This document shows positions 24,005 to 31,561 of a DNA stretch of 31,561 nt, one piece after another. Each line of letters opens with the position of its first letter. The stretch's first letter is position 1. The stretch lies in the IMG/VR virus record IMGVR_UViG_3300025645_000284, positions 1-31,561 of that record; one strand, given 5' to 3'. This DNA is from a virus. The notes beneath the pieces are model-generated. The model did not search any database. It was given only the letters and a program-made list of their open reading frames with translations, and was not told the origin of the DNA. The position numbers and the translations under genes are program-made.

Positions 24005-26383
24005 CTATACTGCTCCTGTAATTGCTACTTCAGCACCCCAACCCAGTATCTGCAAGTCTTTATCACCATCAGATTCAATCTTAATGGAAACAGCTTTACC
24101 AGAACCTGGAAGGTTGCTCTTAGTTGTTATGATGTTATGACCGTATGTAAACGGATCATTGATGTCTTCAGGCACGTAGTCTTTAGCTAGGCGATACACT
24201 TGCATAGGAGTAGACCACTTGCCACTTATTACGTTATCACTAAAGTCCCATCGTGCAGATAGCAAGCATCCACTAGGATTAGTAGGAATCCAATCACCAG
24301 TACCGTCATCCTCAAACCCATCTTCAGTACGATAGAAGTGTGTCCAGATGTATGGTATGTCTTTACGACGAATAGTATCTCCCATAGTTACAGGATTACT
24401 TACCATAAATGCCGATACGCTACTGCCACCCAGGTCCGTAAAAGACTTATACGCTGGTTGTATAAAGCGGATCTTGTTATTAGGATTATCTAAAACTAGT
24501 AACTTTACCTGTACTATGTCTCTTTTTAAGTCAATTGGACTTTTAATTGTACCGAGCGTATAAGAATTCTTTAGAGAGATGTAGTTTGCTATATAGTATC
24601 CAGTTCCGTCGTACTCAAGGTATCCATAGAACGGCGGTGTTTCGTACACATCGTCCTCGTTATTGCCAGATTTCTTATAAGAGTACACATTAGCGATACA
24701 ACTTTCAAATGCATTTAAGGAGTAAGACCCTAATCGCAAGTCCAGCACTAATTCTTTTTGCTCTACAGTAACTGCAGTTCCTGACTCCCCGGCTGGCGGA
24801 GTATGTAGTAGCCAACGCACTGATTTCTGCGCAGCATCATAGGTACCCCAACCAAACCATCGGTAGTATCCGGCATACGTAGTTCTTATTCTTTCGTCAC
24901 TAATATTCTGCATTGCAACTCGTCGAGAACTTGCGTCAAAATAAAGGGCTAAGATGCCATCCTCGGTTGGAACAAATACCTTGTTCTCTGCACTTACTAC
25001 AGACTTCATTGTAGCAGTACGTGCGCTAGACACTTTTGAGATAATAAAAGAGCTTGGGCTAACGCCATCAGCAGCTCTCAATTCCCAAATTCCATTTGTC
25101 GCTATAATAGCTAATGAGTCACCTACTGCAACAGCTCCTAGTAGTATCTCAGCATTAGCAACAACCACGTAGCCGCCGTCATTGTAAGAAGGGGCAAAGT
25201 TTTCGTCAGTTGGGCTTAACTTGGAAATACACATGTTAGCCGAAGAGCCCTGGGCTCTTTCGTTTTGATTAGTCGTCCACGTAATCTTAGACTCTAAATG
25301 CTCAAGTACACTTGTAAAAAATAGGTAGTTTCTGGCAGAAGGGAACTTACTTCCGTTTTTGGTACTACCTGTGTAGTAGTCTGTTCCTATTATTTCTCCA
25401 GTATAAAAGGCCCTGCCCATAAAGCTAGTTACTGTCTGGGTCCACCAATTCGTTTGTGGATTGCTGCTGCTGTTTAGTATGTTATCTGTATTAAGGGTTA
25501 GCGTGGCAAGGGTGTTTATGGTGTCAAAGGACTTATCAGCAGCCGAGGAATATCTAGGGCCTGTAAGGGGATGTATGAACTTTCCTTTTGGCGCTCCTGA
25601 TGGGAATGGGCGGGATTTTAACAGATCCGCATCAAAGCTGCCGTTAGCTAACCTTCCAAAGTACTCTACATCTGCATTTGAAGGCCATACGCCGAGGTTA
25701 ACGTAAAACAAGTACATGCTTTCAGCAGTCCAGCCTTGGTTTAGCAGGTTGTAGGCATGATTTGCAAGGAGAGTAGCAGAGCGTTCTGTTGTAACAGTAT
25801 TATCCTCTACTCCAAAAAAATCTCTAATATGAATGTTTTCTTGTGTAGGTATTAGCTGGCTTGGGGTTACAGGATCTACGCTAATCATACAGACTCCAGA
25901 CTTTGCTGGAATTACCAGTGTAGAGCCGAACTGAGCGCTAATGATTCCACCAGTAGTAGATCTAGTTTGAACTGCGTTACTCTGGGTAAGAGATAGATCT
26001 GAGTCACTGCCGTACACGTCCCCGTCTTTACTCTGTAAAACCTCAATGTGGTTACCGCTAACGCCTCGCAAGCTCAGCCAAGAAAAGTCTGTGCTAAGAG
26101 GCTCAGTACCTACGCTATGTGCTATATAAACGTTATTAAAAGATCCTGCAGGAATGTCGCAGTCTTCTGGACCAGCAAAGGTGGCATAAGGCCAGAATCC
26201 AGCATCGGTGCCGGGCTCAGTCTCGTACTCATATCCATAGCGCCGTGCACGGCTTCCGTCAGAAGCAAGTACCATGTTCTGCTCTTGCATAGAAGTAGAA
26301 GGATCTGCGGCAAGAGGAGACTGCTCCGTATTCAAGCCACCGGAGAAGTTATTTAGTTCGAGCTGTTTTTTTACTTGGGACAT
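24005..26383 (-). CDS. tail tubular protein B / nozzle (T7 gp12-like)
   Basis: The 792-residue protein begins with LNNFSGGLNTEQSPLAAD and a QNMVLASDGS.ARRYG segment, the start typical of phage nozzle proteins whose N-terminus lists the many-stranded propeller. T7 gp12 is 794 residues, nearly the same. It forms the hexameric end of the tail tube with the gp11-like protein. It is strand-rich, with no enzyme motif. Its 5' end overlaps the 64-residue gene upstream by 35 bases. The Shine-Dalgarno is weak, so coupling to that gene is likely. Confidence 0.85.
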   Translation of the reverse strand: MSQVKKQLELNNFSGGLNTEQSPLAADPSTSMQEQNMVLASDGSRARRYGYEYETEPGTDAGFWPYATFAGPEDCDIPAGSFNNVYIAHSVGTEPLSTDFSWLSLRGVSGNHIEVLQSKDGDVYGSDSDLSLTQSNAVQTRSTTGGIISAQFGSTLVIPAKSGVCMISVDPVTPSQLIPTQENIHIRDFFGVEDNTVTTERSATLLANHAYNLLNQGWTAESMYLFYVNLGVWPSNADVEYFGRLANGSFDADLLKSRPFPSGAPKGKFIHPLTGPRYSSAADKSFDTINTLATLTLNTDNILNSSSNPQTNWWTQTVTSFMGRAFYTGEIIGTDYYTGSTKNGSKFPSARNYLFFTSVLEHLESKITWTTNQNERAQGSSANMCISKLSPTDENFAPSYNDGGYVVVANAEILLGAVAVGDSLAIIATNGIWELRAADGVSPSSFIISKVSSARTATMKSVVSAENKVFVPTEDGILALYFDASSRRVAMQNISDERIRTTYAGYYRWFGWGTYDAAQKSVRWLLHTPPAGESGTAVTVEQKELVLDLRLGSYSLNAFESCIANVYSYKKSGNNEDDVYETPPFYGYLEYDGTGYYIANYISLKNSYTLGTIKSPIDLKRDIVQVKLLVLDNPNNKIRFIQPAYKSFTDLGGSSVSAFMVSNPVTMGDTIRRKDIPYIWTHFYRTEDGFEDDGTGDWIPTNPSGCLLSARWDFSDNVISGKWSTPMQVYRLAKDYVPEDINDPFTYGHNIITTKSNLPGSGKAVSIKIESDGDKDLQILGWGAEVAITGAV

Positions 26384-26543
26384 TGGATTCTCGCTTATTC
26401 AGATAACTTACTATGTAGGCATTAGCTGTTCGGGGAGATGTAAACGACCCTTCAAGCTCCTTAGGCAGTTCGCCACCGCCTTCAAAGTAAATAGAGTACA
26501 TCCGCCCAACTGGTTCTAATCGTACTTTTAATTCCTTGCTCAT
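26349..26543 (-). CDS. hypothetical protein between the two tail tube genes
   Basis: The 64-residue basic product has a small beta-like N-terminal part and a Lys/Arg/Ser tail. AGGA precedes the ATG, and the gene lies 2 bases after the gp11-like stop and overlaps the nozzle start. T7 has no gene here. It may assist tail assembly or only serve for translational coupling. Function unknown. Confidence 0.55.
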   Translation of the reverse strand: MSKELKVRLEPVGRMYSIYFEGGGELPKELEGSFTSPRTANAYIVSYLNKRESNVPSKKTARTK

Positions 26544-26545
26544 AC

Positions 26546-27340
26546 TTAACTGTTCCTACCGTTAGAGATTCTGCTGCGTCCACGGCTGCGGCCATAGTCT
26601 GCAGTTCTAATACCACCGTGAGCTGACCAGCTCTTACGGCTCATGCGATTACGCTGTCGTTGTTCTTCAGCAGCAAGTAGTGGATTACCAAGTTGCTTTA
26701 TGGCAAAGAAGGCACGGCTCTTGGCAGTGGCCTTTAGCAAGCTGAATGCTTCAGAAGGAAGGTCTATTACAAATCCGTCTGCTAAGGTAAAGGTAGGTTC
26801 TTTACGAACATATGCTTGATTGTTTTTTTCTTGGAGAGACTGGCCTGTGGCTTGGTCCCATGAGTCGGTAACTATCCACTGATCGTCAAAACTTGTCCAG
26901 TACTGAGGAGCCTTGTCATTGATGATTAATAGATCACCTTCGTTCTGGTCAGTATTAACAGACGAGATCTCTACTACGTTAGTAGCATCGACGTTTCGGG
27001 CATTGATTAAGTTTATAAACGCATCAGGATACAGGTACGTCAGTGTCTGCCAGTTAGTCTTTTGATCTGGCGATGTGTAGCAGTTATACCGCAACCAAAT
27101 CAACTCTTGTAGGTCGTCAGGAAGCAGCAGGAAGTTAGGTCGTGTGATTACGTTAGACGCAGTCAGGTTTGTTAATTCTTTGTGTGATTCCCATGTACGG
27201 CTAGATACTAGCTCGTAGTAGACATCTTTTAAAAGGAGAGCCACTCTCTGAGCTTCGGTGGTATCATCAATAGAATTGACTATATCACTTCCCATTTCAG
27301 ATAGCGTGCTTTGTACGATTGTTAGTACGGTCTCTTTCAT
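26546..27340 (-). CDS. tail tubular protein A / gatekeeper (T7 gp11-like)
   Basis: The 264-residue product would form the ring joining portal and nozzle. Family features are the N-terminal helix (VQSTLSEMG), a YYELVSSRTW segment, LPDDLQELIWLRYN, and a C-terminal helical part ending in an Arg-rich tail. T7 gp11 is 196 residues; this one is longer mainly at the Arg/Ser-rich C-terminus. It follows the strong terminator behind the capsid genes, as gp11 follows Tphi in T7. GAGG precedes its ATG. Confidence 0.8.
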   Translation of the reverse strand: MKETVLTIVQSTLSEMGSDIVNSIDDTTEAQRVALLLKDVYYELVSSRTWESHKELTNLTASNVITRPNFLLLPDDLQELIWLRYNCYTSPDQKTNWQTLTYLYPDAFINLINARNVDATNVVEISSVNTDQNEGDLLIINDKAPQYWTSFDDQWIVTDSWDQATGQSLQEKNNQAYVRKEPTFTLADGFVIDLPSEAFSLLKATAKSRAFFAIKQLGNPLLAAEEQRQRNRMSRKSWSAHGGIRTADYGRSRGRSRISNGRNS

Positions 27341-27353
27341 ATAGGCCTCAGAT

Positions 27354-27374
27354 AAAAAAGGGGCCGAAGCCCCT
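27354..27374 (-). terminator. strong intrinsic terminator behind capsid genes
   Basis: On the - strand AGGGGC-TTCG-GCCCCT is followed by an uninterrupted U-run (T6), giving a classic intrinsic terminator within 20 bases of the stop of the 150-residue gene. The hairpin is base-for-base the same as that at 5766-5783 on the + strand. It stands where T7 has Tphi, between capsid gene 10 and gene 11. Confidence 0.9.
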
Positions 27375-27379
27375 AGATG

Positions 27380-27832
27380 TTACGCTCGACGGTAACGAAT
27401 AACCAAGCGTGCTTTACCAGTTGCAGATGCGATTGCATTAGCGTTAGGAGTCAACACTACTGGGTAAGTAGCAACAGAGTCAGTACCTGACAAGTTAGCC
27501 AGACCAGTAAGAGCTGGCTTGGTGATTGCCTTGACAGCGAGTGCCAGAGGAGTAGTAAGACCAGCACCACCATTCAAGGTGAAGTTAGCAGTAGATGATG
27601 CAGCAAAGGCTACCTCTACTTCCAACGTGATGTCTTCGATCAGATAGAACTGAGGAAGAGCAAAGGTGTAAGGCATATCACAAGTACCGGCTGTGAGTTC
27701 AAATACAGCTTCCTTGATTACGCCACCAGTTTCGACTTCGCCATGTGAACCACCAATCTTGCGTGGGCCGTAGGTAGCGCCGATAGCTGTAGAACCTGCA
27801 GGCCAGCTAGTAGAACCATTAGAGTAAGACAT
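27380..27832 (-). CDS. putative capsid decoration or head protein
   Basis: The 150-residue product is beta-rich with Gly/Thr/Ala-rich strands and no charge clusters, and ends in LVIRYRRA. It lies 17 bases after the major capsid gene and right before the strong terminator, so it should be made at capsid-like levels. GAGG sits 9 bases before the ATG. Such a place and fold suit a decoration protein or head fibre. I do not recognise the family, so the role is inferred. Confidence 0.55.
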   Translation of the reverse strand: MSYSNGSTSWPAGSTAIGATYGPRKIGGSHGEVETGGVIKEAVFELTAGTCDMPYTFALPQFYLIEDITLEVEVAFAASSTANFTLNGGAGLTTPLALAVKAITKPALTGLANLSGTDSVATYPVVLTPNANAIASATGKARLVIRYRRA

Positions 27833-27849
27833 TTTATATTACCTCGTTG

Positions 27850-28800
27850 TTACGCAACAGCTGTGCGTGAAGTTAGGATGATACCCAGTGTATCGAGACG
27901 TGACACACCGAAACCCAGACGGGCTGAGCTGACATATTCATCACGCTTCAGGTCCTTGTTACGCTCACCTTCAGTAGAAGGATCTTGACGCCATGCAATC
28001 ATCAGAGGCTTAGTCTGATCGTCAGCAACACACATAAAGATGTTGGCTACCAGATCGGTACCAGCTACTGCATTGATAGTCTCGTCACCAACTTGTGGCA
28101 AACGGTTAGAGCTGATGATCAACCAACCGAACACGTCCATCATGGCACGGTGCTCACGCATAAAGCCTTCTTGCATCAGGCTCTGCATCATAGGGTTAGA
28201 GTCAACGTTGTAAACAGTGTTGAACTTAGACTCAAGAGTAGCACCAACGATAGGATCAACGATACCTACACGAGCACCACCAGGAACCTGGGCCTTGTCA
28301 AAAGACAAACGCAAGTCAATCAAGTCTTGCAACTCAATGGTGAAGTTAGTACCAGAAGCAACAAAGCGATGCTTAAAGCCATCGATTGCGTTCAGAGAAG
28401 TAGCAGTCTGAGCAGCATTCAAGGTAGCAAATGCGCGAGTCTCAACGTACTCCTGCATGGCACGGGTGCCTTCGCTTGCACGAGCTTCGAGCAAAGCATC
28501 AACGTTAGAACCATCTTGACGCATAACGTCAGTGATGAAGTAAGCGTCGCCAAAGAAGTCAGTGATCTGCAAGAACACAGCACCAGTCTGGATTGGGTTA
28601 TAGACGAAAGGAGCATTCTCTTCCAGCTCTTGGATAACAGTCTCACCGATGCTAGGGATACGGATGGTATCGCCATAACCGAAATCGGTAACGTCACGCC
28701 AGAACATAGCTGGTAACATGCCATCGTGTAAATTGCGTAGAATGAAATCCGACTGGACCTCAGCTTCGACAAACGTGCGGTTGGATTGGGAAGTAATCAT
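27850..28800 (-). CDS. major capsid protein
   Basis: The 316-residue protein builds the icosahedral head. It has the pattern of HK97-fold podovirus capsid proteins: N-arm, GDTIRIPSIG (E-loop), VETRAFATLN in the spine helix, VGIVDP and a final DTLGIILTSR strand region. It follows the scaffold gene and precedes the putative decoration gene. GAGG precedes the ATG by 10 bases. A TATAAT-like hexamer overlaps the scaffold stop (28821-28831), but I see no good -35 element for it. Confidence 0.9.
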   Translation of the reverse strand: MITSQSNRTFVEAEVQSDFILRNLHDGMLPAMFWRDVTDFGYGDTIRIPSIGETVIQELEENAPFVYNPIQTGAVFLQITDFFGDAYFITDVMRQDGSNVDALLEARASEGTRAMQEYVETRAFATLNAAQTATSLNAIDGFKHRFVASGTNFTIELQDLIDLRLSFDKAQVPGGARVGIVDPIVGATLESKFNTVYNVDSNPMMQSLMQEGFMREHRAMMDVFGWLIISSNRLPQVGDETINAVAGTDLVANIFMCVADDQTKPLMIAWRQDPSTEGERNKDLKRDEYVSSARLGFGVSRLDTLGIILTSRTAVA

Positions 28801-28823
28801 TAGGGTAAATCCTCATTAATAAA

Positions 28824-29576
28824 TTATAGTGTTCCAGAGTCCTGCAAACGTTTAATAGTTTCTGCTCGTTGGGCCGCTAGTCGCTCACCAGGCTTAATCT
28901 GACCAGTAGGTCGGAAGTGCTTGCGTGGCTCAGGCTGCTTGTTCTGCACAGAGGTACTGTTAAATGTTGAAGTAGGAATGGAATTAGATTGTGGTGCCGT
29001 TTCAGTATCAAGCCCCAAGAATTTCCAAGCAGTGCCTGGAGATTGTGTCTCTGCTTCTAGCAAAGTCTGTTCTGATATGCCTGCCGCCGCTAAACGGGTA
29101 TTATAGACAGTACCAGCTTTATCTCCAAACTTGTCAACCAGCATAGTCTTCAGATTGTTAACTCGCTGTGTGTACAAAGTTTGCTGCTCTTGTGCAGATA
29201 TCCCAGCTTGTACTTGCTGAATTATCGCATTTACATCGATACCGGCACTGGTGTTCTCGGTCTGAGGATTACCTTGTGGGGTACTTGTTTGCAAACCTAA
29301 TGCTTCAGTCGCTTGTAGCCTAGCCTTCCAGGTAGCCAGTTCTTCTCGTAACACGGAGTTTTCACTCTCTAGTGTTGAGATATGCTGCTCTTTGGGAAGG
29401 ATTGAACTAAGCGCGTCGCTTAAGTTAGCGTATTTCTGCCTGCCTTCAGGGGTTGTGATGCCTTGGAGCATTGTATCATAACCATTGTTGGCGCTTGCTA
29501 CGGGTGCCGTGTCTGGCATTGCAGCTGCAGGAGTTGATTCTGGTGCTTGCTCACTAAAAAGTGTCGGGTCTGACAT
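28824..29576 (-). CDS. scaffolding protein
   Basis: The 250-residue product guides capsid assembly and is lost on maturation. It is acidic at the N-terminus (Pro/Ala-rich), has a coiled coil at about 58-95 (ISTLESENSVLREELATWKAR), a disordered middle and a basic Arg/Lys-rich C-terminus, which in scaffolds contacts the capsid protein. It lies directly before the major capsid gene, as in T7 (gene 9 before 10). GAGG sits 6 bases before the ATG. Confidence 0.85.
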   Translation of the reverse strand: MSDPTLFSEQAPESTPAAAMPDTAPVASANNGYDTMLQGITTPEGRQKYANLSDALSSILPKEQHISTLESENSVLREELATWKARLQATEALGLQTSTPQGNPQTENTSAGIDVNAIIQQVQAGISAQEQQTLYTQRVNNLKTMLVDKFGDKAGTVYNTRLAAAGISEQTLLEAETQSPGTAWKFLGLDTETAPQSNSIPTSTFNSTSVQNKQPEPRKHFRPTGQIKPGERLAAQRAETIKRLQDSGTL

Positions 29577-29577
29577 G

Positions 29578-29832
29578 TTATTCCTCGATTGAGCTTATTA
29601 ATTCAATAATTTCGGTTAGGGCTCTAGTATAGCCATTTGCATCTGACTGGACAAGAGGCCAAGACGGTTCGTTGTAATCTGGTTTAGCATACTTAGTCTT
29701 GTCGTATGCCGCACGCTTATTATAACACAGTTTCTGTAGTTTGTCAAGAGCTTGTTTAGAAGAAACTAACAATTGCTTGGTAGCTTCCTTATCAGCCTTG
29801 GTCTTGTCGCCCTTCGTCCAGTCTAATTTCAT
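29578..29832 (-). CDS. small hypothetical protein upstream of scaffold
   Basis: The 84-residue product is helical and Lys-rich at the N-terminus (KGDKTKADKEATKQ), with an acidic end (SSIEE). Its start overlaps the stop of the upstream gene, and its stop is 1 base from the scaffold ATG. No motif recognised. It may be a head-associated protein. Confidence 0.55.
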   Translation of the reverse strand: MKLDWTKGDKTKADKEATKQLLVSSKQALDKLQKLCYNKRAAYDKTKYAKPDYNEPSWPLVQSDANGYTRALTEIIELISSIEE

Positions 29833-30161
29833 TACTTAGCCTTCTTCTTCTGGGCATCAGCCCTTATTTTATCCCCAATCTCACCCTTAATGGTACCAAA
29901 GGAGTTCTGGAAGCCAAAGGATCCGTCAAGTCCTGCGTAATCAGCCGCAGTCTTGAGCATGTTGCCTACTTTCTTGAAGGTAAGGTCACTGCTACCGTCG
30001 CCCACCTTGGGTATTGGCTTAGATGGCTGTGAAGAATCCTTGTGTGTATAGCTCTGACCAGCCCCAGTCATGGCAGCTTGGTTCTTAGCTTTCTGTGCTT
30101 TAAGTGCGTCAGCTGCAGCGAATACAGATACTGGAGCTTTCTTTTTCTTTTCAGTTGGCAT
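29832..30161 (-). CDS. Lys-rich hypothetical protein in head region
   Basis: The 109-residue product has 19 lysines, clustered at both ends (EKKKK, QKKKAK), and a central Gly/Phe/Ser part. It contains no enzymatic motif. Its upstream Shine-Dalgarno lies in the second copy of the 27-bp repeat (CTCAGG). It lies between the repeat and the 84-residue gene. Possible packaged or DNA-binding head protein; this is inference from charge and place. Confidence 0.55.
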   Translation of the reverse strand: MPTEKKKKAPVSVFAAADALKAQKAKNQAAMTGAGQSYTHKDSSQPSKPIPKVGDGSSDLTFKKVGNMLKTAADYAGLDGSFGFQNSFGTIKGEIGDKIRADAQKKKAK

Positions 30162-30170
30162 AGTGTTATT

Positions 30171-30197
30171 CCTGAGGTAGTGTTGCGTTATTCATTA
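30171..30197 (-). repeat. 27-bp repeat, copy 2 (non-coding)
   Basis: This is the second copy of the portal 3'-end sequence: 26 of 27 bases match 30931-30957, differing only at 30180 (G versus C). Here it is in the gap between the 95-residue and the 109-residue genes, and it supplies the CTCAGG binding site of the latter. It looks like a duplicated gene end rather than functional coding sequence. Confidence 0.85.
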
Positions 30198-30216
30198 TAA
30201 GTGTGGTATGAGCTTC

Positions 30217-30504
30217 TCACCACTTCTCTTTATCAGCCCAATAAGCAGCTGACATTTTGCCTTTGGCAATGTTTTTTCCGTGACGTGCCTTAAAGGATGC
30301 ACGCTTAGCCTTCATCTTATCAGACTCACCCGCTTTAGGTTTGCCAGCAGTACTAGCACCTTGCTCCCCGAAGCGGATTGTCTTGACAGTATCTCCTTCT
30401 TTAGCCACAACTACATGTGACTTTGTTGGGTGACTAGGAGTGCGCTTTGGTTTGTTATAACCAGACACCCCTGCTCGCTCTAGCCGCGAGTCCTTCGCTG
30501 CCAT
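30217..30504 (-). CDS. conserved basic podovirus protein
   Basis: The 95-residue product belongs to a basic family I recognise from marine podoviruses: KRTPSHPTKSHVVVAKEGD, IRFGEQGAS, then SDKMKAKRASFKARHGK and a closing SAAYWADKEKW. The family usually lies near the portal and its function is not established. The ATG overlaps the preceding stop (TAATG). High Lys/Arg content suggests DNA or head association. It forms a two-gene cassette with the 138-residue gene, flanked by the 27-bp repeats. Confidence 0.75.
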   Translation of the reverse strand: MAAKDSRLERAGVSGYNKPKRTPSHPTKSHVVVAKEGDTVKTIRFGEQGASTAGKPKAGESDKMKAKRASFKARHGKNIAKGKMSAAYWADKEKW

Positions 30505-30920
30505 TACTTCATCGCCTTCTTTTTACTAGCAGGAGCTTTCTTTTTAAAAGGATATTGAGGAATTACTGCTTTAGCAGCTACAGCACTCTCATTTGTAAAC
30601 TTAGGGAGAGGTGTCTTCTTTTGGTTCATATTACCTCCAATCTTGCGCTCGACGATAGACTGGTTGCCTCTGTGCTTCATGGCAGCCGTGCCCTTGGCCT
30701 TTTGCCAATCTTCCTGAGAGATACCGAGCTTACCTGATTTCAAAAACGAGTCAAAGCTTTCGCGATCAAGGGCCTTGTTTGCTTTTTTGTTTCCTGGATG
30801 TGGAAGGCCAGGAGCGATGTTCATGGCACCCGACTCTCCATAAGCAATGCTTGCCTTTGCGCGCTTGGTTGCAAATACGCCCTTTTTAGGTTTGTATTCT
30901 TTAGCCTTCGTATCTTTCAT
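30504..30920 (-). CDS. Lys-rich hypothetical protein next to portal
   Basis: The 138-residue product has 28 lysines, about a fifth of its residues, with a Lys tail (FKKKAPASKKKAMK). The middle (SFDSFLKSGKLGISQEDWQKAKG) looks helical. It has no enzymatic motif. AGGGG precedes the ATG, within the portal end and next to copy 1 of the 27-bp repeat. A histone-like packaged protein or head assembly factor is possible; neither is shown. Confidence 0.6.
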   Translation of the reverse strand: MKDTKAKEYKPKKGVFATKRAKASIAYGESGAMNIAPGLPHPGNKKANKALDRESFDSFLKSGKLGISQEDWQKAKGTAAMKHRGNQSIVERKIGGNMNQKKTPLPKFTNESAVAAKAVIPQYPFKKKAPASKKKAMK

Positions 30921-30925
30921 GTTAA

Positions 30926-31561
30926 TTACCCCTGAGGTACTGTTGCGTTATTCATTAACTGCTGTTGGCCTTGGGCCGCAAGCTTCTGAGTTTCTACTGC
31001 TTCTACTACACCCACGTTTGGACGGAACAGATCGTAACGCTCAAGACCAAGTGAGTCTTCTACTAGCGAGGCTAGTGCCTTGCCTGACATGTGAGGCATT
31101 AACTTCTCTCCGAGAGGTCCTCCTAACAGGCCTGTGAGGTTTTGTATCATAATGCTTTGTTCTGAGAAGTGACGAGCACCAATGGGACGTAGCAAGCCAT
31201 CACCAGCAAGATCTTCTTTAGTTATCTGCGTAAAGAGGATTGCACCTGTGTCACTACTAATAGAACGGATAGTGTCAATAGAGTTGAGGTTACGACGACC
31301 CTGCTCAAGCATAGAGTTAAGTGCTGGTTCTAAAACACCTATCTCAAAGGTAGTGATCTTCTCTTGAAAGATACGAGAGCCTGCGCTTGCCAGCTGCTGT
31401 ACTTCAAAGGCTGTCTTCTCACCTGGTGTACGGAAGCCCATCGCTTCTTTAGGAGCACCAGCAAAGAGTTCCATCTTATCCATCAAAGCATCTATCTCAA
31501 AGTTAACTTGGATAGCACTAGAGTCAGGACGCATAGGCGTTACAGAGCCATTCTCATCCAC
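30926..31561 (-). CDS. portal protein (head-tail connector), C-terminal part
   Basis: Only the last 211 residues are present; the gene continues beyond the right edge. The fragment contains FRTPGEKTAFEVQQLASAG, FEIGVLEPALNSMLEQGRRN and a helical crown region, all typical of podovirus portal C-termini. Portal makes the 12-subunit ring through which DNA is packaged and ejected. It is read before scaffold and capsid, as in T7 (gene 8, 9, 10). The 3' end contains copy 1 of the 27-bp repeat, which encodes the end of the chain. Confidence 0.88.
   Translation of the reverse strand: MDENGSVTPMRPDSSAIQVNFEIDALMDKMELFAGAPKEAMGFRTPGEKTAFEVQQLASAGSRIFQEKITTFEIGVLEPALNSMLEQGRRNLNSIDTIRSISSDTGAILFTQITKEDLAGDGLLRPIGARHFSEQSIMIQNLTGLLGGPLGEKLMPHMSGKALASLVEDSLGLERYDLFRPNVGVVEAVETQKLAAQGQQQLMNNATVPQG
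30931..30957 (-). repeat. 27-bp repeat, copy 1 (portal 3' end)
   Basis: This copy lies inside the portal gene and encodes its residues NNATVPQ. The other copy is 760 bp further left at 30171-30197, with one mismatch. Together the copies bracket the two basic genes of 138 and 95 residues. Confidence 0.85.

Noticed and set aside
27985-28716. 243-codon + strand frame opposite the capsid gene
   Set aside because: The capsid protein on the - strand is well recognised; the opposite frame matches nothing known and results from its biased codon use.
28821-28831. TATAAT-like hexamer before the capsid gene as sigma-70 promoter
   Set aside because: It overlaps the scaffold stop codon and no acceptable -35 hexamer is present at 16-18 bases.

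Overview
The window is a contiguous piece of a tailed-phage genome with a short, T7-like tail (podovirus). It runs from a truncated DNA-methyltransferase-like gene at the left edge to a truncated portal gene at the right edge. The left arm reads rightward and carries a T7-type replication set: zinc-finger/TOPRIM primase, RecA-fold helicase, A-family DNA polymerase with exonuclease domain, SSB-like protein, 5'-3' exonuclease and endonuclease I. The right arm reads leftward and carries portal, scaffold, major capsid protein, two tail tube proteins, three internal virion proteins, T7-lysozyme-type amidase and tail fibre. A B12-dependent ribonucleotide reductase, ThyA and PhoH, with no single-subunit RNA polymerase seen here, fit the marine SIO1/VpV262-like podoviruses (Zobellviridae, including the cobaviruses of Rhodobacteraceae). 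That placement and any host are inference. The terminase genes and both genome ends are not in the window.

Positions 1-12600 (+ strand) hold metabolism and replication. The genes overlap by ATGA-type junctions or are a few bases apart, so they are probably one or a few long transcripts. Primase and helicase are separate genes with a 72-codon gene between them. Polymerase and SSB follow. After a UUCG hairpin at 5767-5782 come ThyA, 5'-3' exonuclease, endonuclease I, a DUF3310 protein, a metallophosphoesterase and the ribonucleotide reductase. The exonuclease and endonuclease I would break down host DNA, while the reductase and ThyA would make dNTPs and dTMP. The only sizeable non-coding gap (11513-11683) lies before phoH and contains repeats and an operator-like palindrome.

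Positions 12603-31561 (- strand) hold virion and lysis genes. In transcription order they are: portal (partial), two Lys-rich small proteins, two further small proteins, scaffold, major capsid protein, a 150-residue putative decoration protein, a strong terminator, gatekeeper (gp11-like), a small protein, nozzle (gp12-like), internal virion proteins of 284, 1616 and 717 residues, amidase, XhlA-like protein, a membrane-anchored unknown, tail fibre with S74 chaperone, a terminator, two small membrane proteins (holin candidates) and a basic HNH-like protein. The two arms converge with only 2 bases between stop codons at about 12600.

The most notable points are a 27-bp near-perfect repeat that duplicates the 3' end of the portal gene on both sides of a two-gene cassette, an identical 18-bp hairpin used on both strands, a swapped order of the large internal virion proteins relative to T7, and unusual residues at conserved positions of ThyA and DNA polymerase. 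No CRISPR array, tRNA gene, insertion sequence or integrase was found.
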